A stretch of 16,609 nucleotides of DNA from contig CAZQIC010000109.1 of the NCBI GenBank assembly GCA_964593555.1, forward strand, positions 1-16,609, in the 5' to 3' direction. The notes under the pieces were generated by a model. It was not told the origin of the DNA, ran no database searches, and was given only the letters and a program-made list of their open reading frames with translations. How positions within the stretch are numbered: position 1 is the stretch's first letter; each line of letters opens with the position of its first letter. Shown here one piece after another: positions 8,147 to 13,084 of this stretch. Source of the stretch: CAZQIC01 sp964593555. Lineage in GTDB: Bacteria > Bacteroidota > Bacteroidia > JAFLBG01. Made by a program: the position numbers and the translations under genes.

Positions 8147-8818
8147 ATATGCCTTAATGAATATTCTTGATCTGTCATAGGCAATTACTCCCTGCTTTTC
8201 AAGGTCATTAAGCACGGTAGTAACAGTTTGGCGGCTCGTAGCGGTAAGTTTGGCAATATCTTCGTGGGTAAGTTTTAACCGTATTTCTCTTTCATTGCTG
8301 TTGCCCTGAACCTTTATTCCATGTTCATCAGCCAGTTCAAGGATAAAACTTTTTACTCGCTCATCGGAGGTTTTAAAAATAAGCGATTCAAAACGACTTT
8401 GGATTTTTTTTAGTCTGAACCCAATCAATTTGTATATCTGCATATTGAATTTTGGATTCTTTTCCATCATCTTTTGCAGATCCGGTATTTTTACTACGCA
8501 AATAACCGTATCATCGGTTGCCTCAGCTATTTCCTCCCTGTTTCCCTGTCCTGTAATTGACATTTCTCCGAAAACTTCACCTGGTCCAAGTATGGCAAGA
8601 ATAACTTCTTTTCCATCGGTTGACATTTTGGATATCTTAACCTTACCGGCTTTCAGAAGATAAACAGAGTTGGAAGCGTCTTCAGGGAAATAAATAATCT
8701 CTTTTTTGGGTACACTCCTCATTACGGCCACTTTGTCAAGAACTTCGATCTCCTTTTTACAGAGGGTTTCCAGCATACTGAAATTTTCAAAATACCATAA
8801 TTTAGATTTAGCCTGCAT
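8132..8818 (-). CDS. Crp/Fnr-family transcriptional regulator
   Basis: 228 residues from the ATG at 8818 (MQAKSKLWYF). An upstream in-frame ATG at 8935 would add 39 residues that overlap the divergent gene and do not resemble the family. The N-terminal cyclic-nucleotide-binding-like beta-roll holds GKVKISKMSTDGKEVILAI and PGEVFGEMS, which corresponds to the phosphate-binding cassette region. A long dimerisation helix follows, and the winged HTH lies at residues 183-210 (LTHEDIAKLTATSRQTVTTV) with a classic E-x-x-S-R-x-T recognition pattern. No N-terminal Cys cluster is present, so it is not an Fe-S FNR. The ligand is unknown. It is transcribed divergently from the HYC_CC_PP-like gene, with 97 bases between likely starts, and could regulate it. 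Confidence 0.9.
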   Translation of the reverse strand: MQAKSKLWYFENFSMLETLCKKEIEVLDKVAVMRSVPKKEIIYFPEDASNSVYLLKAGKVKISKMSTDGKEVILAILGPGEVFGEMSITGQGNREEIAEATDDTVICVVKIPDLQKMMEKNPKFNMQIYKLIGFRLKKIQSRFESLIFKTSDERVKSFILELADEHGIKVQGNSNEREIRLKLTHEDIAKLTATSRQTVTTVLNDLEKQGVIAYDRSRIFIKAYNKLN

Positions 8819-8915
8819 CTTGATTCTTAGATTGATAGATATTAATTCGATTGAACGGTGAAAATACAATTTTATTACCTGTAATTTTGTAAATTTGCAT
8901 AATAACCGTGTTTTT

Positions 8916-9305
8916 TTGAAAAAATTCAGTTCCATATTCCTTCTTTTTCTCTTTGGGGTATATAGTTTTACCTTTAAGACCCACTATTGCTTTTATCCAA
9001 ACGGAGAACGTTTTCATGGAGATTGTCAGGAACATATACATGAAGCTGAGGCAAAAGGAAATTTAGGAAAAGTAAATTTCTTCCCCCAGCATTATTTTTG
9101 TGAAGACTTTTTAAAGAACGTCCAGGTGCAGGAAGCAAAGATTATTTCTGTTAAAAGTCCCATCAGCGATCTAATCTTTACGACTTCCATTGCAGAAATT
9201 ATTATTCCTGTTTTTTCAGTTTATCATTTGCCACAACCCGAACCGAAATGCCGTTCGGCAACTATTATTTCGGTTCATACACTTCGTGGCCCCCCTTTGG
9301 TTTAA
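8916..9305 (+). CDS. HYC_CC_PP-like small exported His/Cys protein
   Basis: 129 residues if started at the TTG at 8916, which gives MKKFSSIFLLFLFGVYSF, a normal signal peptide. Another TTG at 8895 adds seven residues but overlaps promoter-like DNA: TAATTTTG (8882-8889) and TAAATTTG (8890-8897) both match the TAnnTTTG -7 element, though no clear -33 partner lies at the right distance. The mature part has THYCFYP, HGDCQEHIHEAE, FFPQHYFCEDF and a C-terminal LRGPPLV. HYC and the PP tail fit the Bacteroidota HYC_CC_PP group, small proteins commonly found ahead of metal-efflux or TonB-receptor genes; the CC pair itself is absent here, only FC. The His/Cys content and the RND efflux remnant downstream suggest a metal-related role. 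No ATG start exists, which leaves some doubt about expression. Confidence 0.6.
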   Translation: MKKFSSIFLLFLFGVYSFTFKTHYCFYPNGERFHGDCQEHIHEAEAKGNLGKVNFFPQHYFCEDFLKNVQVQEAKIISVKSPISDLIFTTSIAEIIIPVFSVYHLPQPEPKCRSATIISVHTLRGPPLV

Positions 9306-9442
9306 CCTGTCGGTTTAGCAGGATGATTTTGTATTGCCTTCAATGAAGGTTAATATTATTTCATTCTGAATAATTCCGGCATTTTTTGTTTGTACCGCAG
9401 TTCTCCGCGGTAATACATTCTTTAATCTTAAATCAAAGGAAA

Positions 9443-9556
9443 ATGTTAGAATTAGCTTTTAAAAACAAATATCTGATTATTGTGCTTTCCCTCCTGATAG
9501 CAGTAATAAGCATAGTCGTCATCGGACGACTTCCTGTAGATATTCTACCGAATAAA
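9443..9556 (+). pseudogene. N-terminal remnant of RND metal-efflux permease (CusA/CzcA-like)
   Basis: From the ATG at 9443, preceded by AAAGGA, the first 36 codons read MLELAFKNKYLIIVLSLLI, then a hydrophobic stretch ending GRLPVDILP. This is the N-terminal cytoplasmic segment, first transmembrane helix and LPVDxLP motif of heavy-metal RND permeases (normally over 1000 residues). After codon 36-37 the reading frame continues in frame into a completely different protein (YyaL-like). Everything else of the permease is gone, so transport function is lost. Its position after the His/Cys-rich gene fits an ancestral metal-efflux operon. Sequence shows the junction; a deletion joining two genes is the simplest explanation, and misassembly is the alternative. 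Confidence 0.8.
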
Positions 9557-10443
9557 ATCACTGAACTTGAATTGAACAAACGCATTTTGTCAGCGAAAAA
9601 AATAATGCTTAAAGCAAGGTCAAAAAGAGTACGCCCAGCACTTGACGATAAAATACTTACTTCATGGAATGCTTTAATGTTGAAAGGGTATGTTGATGCT
9701 TATAGAATATTTGACGAACAGAAATTTTTGGATGTTGCTTTGAAAAATGCAGATTTTATTTTAAAAAACATCAAAAAGCAGGATAATCGTCTTGACCGTA
9801 ATTTTAAGAACGGGAAATCATCTATTAACGGATTTTTGGATGATTATGCCTTCACTATTGAAGCTTTTATTGCATTGTATCAGGCCTCCTTCGATGAAAA
9901 ATGGTTAGAGGAAGCTCAGCAACTTTCAGCGTATGTCATCGCTCATTTTTATGACAAAAAAAGTGGAATGTTTTACTATACATCCGATATTGATCCAATT
10001 TGATTGCCCGAAAAATGGAAATTGCTGATAATGTTATTCCGGCTGCAAACTCAGTAATGGCGAAAAATTTATTTATACTTGGACACTATTTTTACAATGA
10101 CGATTACATCTACAAGTCAAAAAAAATGCTTAAAAATGTAAAACAAGATGCTTTAAAGGGGGGTGCTTATTATGCTAATTGGGATATCCTGATGGCTTGG
10201 TTTGCCAGCGAACCTTATGAGGTTGCCATAGTCGGTAAAGATTTTACATCGAAACGCAAAGAATTTGACAGCTATTATTTGCCTAATATATTCCTGTCAG
10301 GAGGGAAAGATGAAGGAAAGTTATCTTTGTTGGAAGGTAAATTAATAATGGAACAAACAACCATTTATGTATGTCAGAATAAAACTTGCAAAATGCCTGA
10401 AACAGAGGTTAAAAAAGCGGTTCAACAAACTATCAATAAGTAA
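9557..10443 (+). pseudogene. C-terminal half of YyaL/DUF255 thioredoxin-domain protein, frameshifted
   Basis: The fused frame continues ITELELNKRILSAKK, RSKRVRPALDDKILTSWNAL and GFLDDYAFTIEAFIALYQ, the alpha/alpha-barrel (cellobiose-epimerase-like) part of YyaL/SPATA20-type proteins. The frame stops at 10003 after DIDPI. The protein then resumes in another frame from about 10000 with LIARKMEIADNVIPAANS, YEVAIVGKD, YYLPNIFLSGG and TTIYVCQNKTCKMPETEV, reaching a normal end at 10443. A one- or two-base indel near 9995-10000 explains this. The N-terminal thioredoxin-like DUF255 domain is missing, replaced by the RND fragment. The gene is therefore doubly damaged: front half lost, remainder frameshifted. 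Confidence 0.85.
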
Positions 10444-10508
10444 GTGTTCGATTAAACCTCCCGAATAAATCGCTTTCCCTAATCCATCTAATTGCCTTAA
10501 GTAAACGT

Positions 10509-10736
10509 CTATACGGGTCTATCTTTTGTGATATTCATAAGCTCCCGGATATCAACATCCAGCACCTTTGCAATTTCTGCTAACGTTTCCAATGAAGGCT
10601 GTACCTTATTCCCACACCATTTAGAAACAGTTCCAGGCGTTACCTTTAATTCTTTGGCCAGCCAGTTGTTTGACCTGTCCTTTTCGGCCAACACCACACG
10701 AATTCTGTTAAGCGGTTTTTTAACTGTTTTTCCCAT
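10509..10736 (-). CDS. XRE/Cro-C1-type HTH regulator
   Basis: 75 residues from ATG 10736 (MGKTVKKPLNRIR). An ATG at 10769 would add 11 residues, but a perfect TAnnTTTG-type element (TATATTTG on the minus strand, 10753-10746) lies inside that extension, which favours the shorter form. A single HTH_3 domain fills the protein: NRIRVVLAEK, SNNWLAKELKVTPGTVSKWCG as the helix-turn-helix, then QPSLETLAEIAKVLDVDIRELM. This form is typical of short Bacteroidota regulators in mobile elements and beside restriction or TA systems. It is transcribed divergently from the small-gene pair at 10903, with 166 bases between. No partner enzyme is adjacent, so its target is unknown; control of its own promoter or of the 10903 promoter is plausible. 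Confidence 0.85.
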   Translation of the reverse strand: MGKTVKKPLNRIRVVLAEKDRSNNWLAKELKVTPGTVSKWCGNKVQPSLETLAEIAKVLDVDIRELMNITKDRPV

Positions 10737-10816
10737 AGCGAAGACAAATATATACTTGATTTTATTCATAAAAATTGGTTATAATAAGAGTATAATTGAT
10801 TAAAAAAGAATAAATA

Positions 10817-10850
10817 TTGATTCTTTAAAGGATAATATTGTTTATATTTG
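10817..10850 (+). promoter_or_regulatory. Candidate Bacteroidota promoter for the 10903 small-gene operon
   Basis: TATATTTG at 10843-10850 matches the -7 consensus TAnnTTTG exactly. A TTG at 10817-10819 is the nearest -33-like element, but its 23-base spacing is slightly long. Transcription would begin near 10857, giving a leader of about 45 bases before the ATG at 10903. Confidence 0.45.
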
Positions 10851-10902
10851 GAATGATTATTTTACAACCATTTATTGTAGAAAAAAGATAAAAAATGGGA
10901 AT

Positions 10903-11217
10903 ATGAAGATTAAAAATATGCCTGAAAAGGAACTCATTATAAGTCTTATCAAGGACGACCTTGTTAATGTTCGACTGGTACATGGACTTGAAAAACTCGG
11001 ATTGGATTCCGGTAACTATTACCTGCATTTGAGCGAAACCATTTTTAAGTTGATTGGGATAACGACAGATGATGCAGATTTTTTTGAGGAATATATGGAT
11101 GAGTGCCGGACGGTAAAGAACATAGACATTTTTAAACATCCTGAATTGTTAAGCAGTCTTGCTCTGAGCCTGCACAACAAACTCTTAGAATATAAATCTG
11201 AAACACATGAACCGTAA
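10903..11217 (+). CDS. Small acidic protein of unknown function
   Basis: 104 residues, starting MKIKNMPEKELIISLIKDDL; an internal Met at residue 6 is a possible alternative start. It is predicted to be helical and acidic, with no signal peptide or membrane segment. Notable stretches are NVRLVHGLEKLGLDSGNYYLHLSETIFKLIG and DFFEEYMDECR. I recognise the style of small proteins carried by Bacteroidota mobile elements but cannot name a family. It has its own candidate promoter, faces away from the XRE regulator and overlaps the next tiny membrane-protein gene by 11 bases, so the two form a translationally coupled pair. It lies just upstream of the palindrome array, and a link to that array is possible but unproven. 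Confidence 0.7.
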   Translation: MKIKNMPEKELIISLIKDDLVNVRLVHGLEKLGLDSGNYYLHLSETIFKLIGITTDDADFFEEYMDECRTVKNIDIFKHPELLSSLALSLHNKLLEYKSETHEP

Positions 11218-11374
11218 AACAATAAAACACATATTGGCAATCGTAGTTTTTATAATTTTTCTGCCGCTGATTGCAATAGAATTATTAGTAAAACGCCAGG
11301 ACCACTTTTTTGCCCGGATTAAACTGAGCTTTCAGTTATTGTTATTTGTCATCGACTTTGGAAAACAAAAATAA
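11207..11374 (+). CDS. Tiny single-span membrane protein, 55 aa
   Basis: An ATG at 11207 inside the end of the previous gene opens a 55-codon frame: MNRKTIKHI, then a hydrophobic helix (about residues 9-28, rich in Ile, Val, Phe and Leu), then VKRQDHFFARIKL, a second weaker hydrophobic stretch (FQLLLFVI) and DFGKQK. The positive N-terminus followed by one clear membrane span suggests a small inner-membrane protein. The 11-base overlap (CATGAACCGTAA) with the upstream gene supports real, coupled translation. The same style of 11-base overlap recurs at 12854. Function unknown. Confidence 0.6.
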   Translation: MNRKTIKHILAIVVFIIFLPLIAIELLVKRQDHFFARIKLSFQLLLFVIDFGKQK

Positions 11375-11452
11375 TGAAGCTGTAAACAATGTGTTTCAGA
11401 TCGGTAAAATTTAATAACACCCAAAACAAATTTTGTAAAAAATAAAGTTCAA

Positions 11453-11516
11453 TTTACCCGAGTAAAAGAATTATAATAACTCGAGTAATTTTTGCCAATT
11501 TACTCGAGTAAAAATA
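11453..11516. repeat. Three CTCGAG-centred palindromes at exact 23-bp spacing
   Basis: TTTACCCGAGTAAA (11453-11466), ATAACTCGAGTAAT (11476-11489) and TTTACTCGAGTAAA (11499-11512) have dyad centres at about 11459.5, 11482.5 and 11505.5, an exact 23-bp step. The surroundings are A/T-rich. The first copy carries one asymmetric base (CCCGAG). This looks like a set of sites for a dimeric DNA-binding protein placed on nearly the same DNA face, or the leading part of the larger array that follows with the same period. Confidence 0.75.
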
Positions 11517-11581
11517 TAGTAACAACGAATACGTTCTTTAAAATTCTGTATAAAATTCCTCCGGCTCGCAAAAAGAAATCT

Positions 11582-12314
11582 CTTAAGACTCCTGTACAAA
11601 TTTCTTATAATGTTACCTGATTTTTCTCCTTACAGCTTTTGTACAAAAGTCCTTAAGGCCCTTGTAGAAATCTCTTATAAGGCCGTGGGATATTGCTCTT
11701 AAGGGCTCGCGGACGAAAGTCCTTAAGGCCGGTGTAGAAATGTCTTTAAGAGCCTCTGAATTTTTGCCCTTACGACCCGTGTACAAATCTCCTATTAAGG
11801 CTTTTGTATTTTTCTCCTTACAGCTCTGGTACAAAAGTCTTTAAGGCTCCTGGGGTTTTTCTCTTAAGGGCTCTCAAAAAAAAGTCCTTAAGGAGTTTGA
11901 AAACTTTTCTCCTTAACAGCCGGAGAAAATTCAAGCCCTATAGGAGCTGAAAAAATAAATGTCCTTAAGAGCCAAAATAAATTCAGCTCGTTAACGACCT
12001 GAGAAAACAAATGTCCTTAAGAGATCGCAAAAAAAAGTTCCTATAAGACCTGAAAAAATTCAAGCCCTTAAGGAGTTTGAAAAAAAATGCTCCTTAAGGA
12101 GTAAAAATAAAAAAGAGGTCCTTAAGGAGGCTTCGAAAATTTCAAGCCCTATAGGAGCCGTTATAAAAACGGTCTTTAAGGACTTAAAATTACAAAGCTC
12201 CTATAAGAGACTTTGAAAAATAGCTCCTTAACGGATGTTTTTAAAAAAGCACCTTAAGGGATCGTTTTGCACAAACCTTCCTGATGAGCGCAACGTGTAA
12301 AAAAGACTCTTAAG
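11582..12314. repeat. Array of about 30 degenerate CTTAAG-type palindromes, 23 then 26 bp apart
   Basis: Palindromic cores recur at centres near 11584, 11607, 11631, 11654, 11677, 11700, 11724, 11747, 11771, 11795, 11819, 11842, 11865, 11889, 11914, 11940, 11966, 11992, 12018, 12043, 12069, 12095, 12123, 12151, 12177, 12203, 12229, 12255, a decayed one near 12281, and 12311. The commonest core is TCCTTAAGGA, with symmetric variants CCTATAGG, CTTATAAG and CGTTAACG. Spacing is 23-24 bp up to about 11889 and then 26 bp (28 around 12123). Linkers in the second part are A-rich. The best copy is CTCCTTAAGGAG at 12090-12101. No gene is supported inside. The units are too degenerate for CRISPR repeats and lack unique spacers. 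Function unknown. Confidence 0.85.
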
Positions 12315-12369
12315 AAATTTAAATTTTCATAAAAAAATAGTTCAGCAAAAGCAGAATTAAAAATTGCAG

Positions 12370-12401
12370 CAGAAATATTTTTGATACTAAAAATATTTCT
12401 G
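12370..12401. repeat. Perfect 13-bp inverted repeat, 6-base loop
   Basis: CAGAAATATTTTT and AAAAATATTTCTG flank the loop GATACT. The stem is mostly A/T, and no T-run follows on either side beyond the stem itself, so a terminator is possible but not compelling. It sits about 55 bases after the last array palindrome and could mark the array's end as an RNA 3' structure or a protein site. Confidence 0.6.
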
Positions 12402-12437
12402 TGAAAAATATGATAAGAAAAAATATTTGAGTTTTCT

Positions 12438-12471
12438 GTTTCATGCCCGGCTGAATCAGCTTTAATGAAAC
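12438..12471. repeat. Nested dyad symmetry, candidate recombinase or regulator site
   Basis: Outer arms GTTTCAT (12438-12444) and ATGAAAC (12465-12471) share nearly the same centre (12454.5) as the inner dyad GCTGAATCAGC (12450-12460). It lies about 180 bases upstream of the gene cluster that ends in the serine recombinase. A 34-bp site with concentric symmetry is a reasonable size for a serine-recombinase crossover site or an operator; neither role is shown. Confidence 0.4.
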
Positions 12472-12597
12472 TGTTTGAAACCTTTGCTACTCCTGAACTT
12501 GTAAAAGTTTAGTAAAAGTTGTAGCTGTTTTTAAGACCGAAGTCCTTTATTTTCAATGGTTTCAATTTTTCTTTGTAGGAAGCCACCAAAATAGCTC

Positions 12598-12629
12598 TTG
12601 ACTTTTGGTAAAAGATTGATATACCTTTG
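12598..12629 (+). promoter_or_regulatory. Bacteroidota-type promoter for the small genes and recombinase
   Basis: TTG at 12598-12600, a 21-base spacer and TACCTTTG at 12622-12629 fit the -33/-7 consensus (TTTG, TAnnTTTG). Transcription would begin near 12636, just ahead of the ATG at 12652. This rules out the longer reading of that frame, which would begin at 12598. Confidence 0.65.
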
Positions 12630-12651
12630 TTGCAGAATTTATTTCAGTACG

Positions 12652-12864
12652 ATGAAAGAGAAAACAATCAGAGAAAAACTACAAGAACCATTGCACAAAG
12701 ATAGTTCAGAAGCTTATTCACAAGAGTTAAATCCCTATGTGAAAGGTGTTCTTTACATCGCAGGTGCGGTAGCTGTTGTGTGGGTTTCCCAGTATGTGTT
12801 TTCCGCTTTCGCTGGAGCGATCCGGGAGTTTAAAAACCTCAGAAAAAGTATCCATGAACAATAG
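12652..12864 (+). CDS. Small single-span membrane protein, 70 aa
   Basis: Starts at ATG 12652, about 16 bases after the predicted transcription start; an upstream reading from 12598 would overlap the promoter. The N-terminus is charged (MKEKTIREKLQEPLHKDSSE). One hydrophobic helix spans about residues 32-54 (GVLYIAGAVAVVWVSQYVF), followed by a basic C-terminus (REFKNLRKSIHEQ). It has no signal cleavage site and no recognisable domain. Its end overlaps the next gene by 11 bases (CATGAACAATAG), and that gene overlaps the recombinase, so the three form a coupled operon. A role tied to recombinase activity or element biology is inferred from context only. Confidence 0.65.
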   Translation: MKEKTIREKLQEPLHKDSSEAYSQELNPYVKGVLYIAGAVAVVWVSQYVFSAFAGAIREFKNLRKSIHEQ

Positions 12865-13084
12865 CGATGCTGAAATAAAAACAATAACAACCGCTGAGCT
12901 AAAGCAGTTTAGCGGATTAGACGGATTAAGTGATTCACGGGCTCAAATGCTGTCAGAAAGTTTAAAAACGTTCTCAATCATTCTATTCCGGCACTATCAA
13001 CAAACCTTCCCGAAAGGGGAAAAAGGTAAAGTGTCAGAAAATGGAGACATTAAAAAACTTTCAACCCTTTCTCAGGAAAGGTAG
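12854..13084 (+). CDS. Small soluble protein upstream of recombinase, 76 aa
   Basis: ATG 12854 is inside the end of the previous gene and gives MNNSDAEIKTITTAELKQFSGLDGLSDSRAQMLSESLKTFSIILFRHYQQTF, ending in a charged Lys/Glu-rich tail. It is mostly helical by composition. No domain is recognised. A longer in-frame reading from 12776 adds residues with no conserved look and ignores the coupled start. The last 44 bases overlap the recombinase start at 13041 in a different frame, so stop-start coupling is likely. It could be a partner such as a directionality factor for the recombinase; size and position allow this, but nothing in the sequence proves it. Confidence 0.6.
   Translation: MNNSDAEIKTITTAELKQFSGLDGLSDSRAQMLSESLKTFSIILFRHYQQTFPKGEKGKVSENGDIKKLSTLSQER

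Larger units (their letters stand above)
12315..12597. other. Non-coding A/T-rich stretch with two dyads between array and recombinase operon
   Basis: No credible gene is seen here. It contains a perfect 13-bp inverted repeat (12370-12401) and a nested dyad (12438-12471), listed separately. A short direct repeat GTAAAAGTT occurs at 12501-12509 and 12512-12520, 11 bases apart. A possible decayed array unit (AAGTCCTTTATT) occurs near 12540. Confidence 0.5.

Noticed and set aside
8819..8935. 39-residue N-terminal extension of the Crp/Fnr protein
   Set aside because: It overlaps the divergent gene's promoter and start, does not look like the family, and the ATG at 8818 gives the normal length.
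10000..10443. Independent gene beginning at TTG 10000
   Set aside because: The protein is a direct continuation of the YyaL-like sequence ending at 10003, so it is the distal part of a frameshifted gene.
10496..10501. Isolated CTTAAG resembling an array core
   Set aside because: A single 6-base match without phased neighbours is expected by chance in A/T-rich DNA.
10825..11139. 104-residue minus-strand open frame opposite the small-gene operon
   Set aside because: It runs antisense to the better supported gene at 10903 and across its promoter, with no family resemblance.
11613..11834. 73-residue minus-strand open frame inside the palindrome array
   Set aside because: It merely reads through the repeated palindromes, has no promoter or family resemblance, and its composition follows the 23-bp repeat.
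11582..12314. CRISPR array
   Set aside because: Units are degenerate palindromes 23-26 bp apart with no invariant repeat and no unique spacers of constant length; no cas genes are nearby.
11582..12314. Integron attC cassette array
   Set aside because: attC sites lie between genes and pair R' and R'' boxes over 50 bp or more; here there are no cassette genes and no tyrosine integrase.
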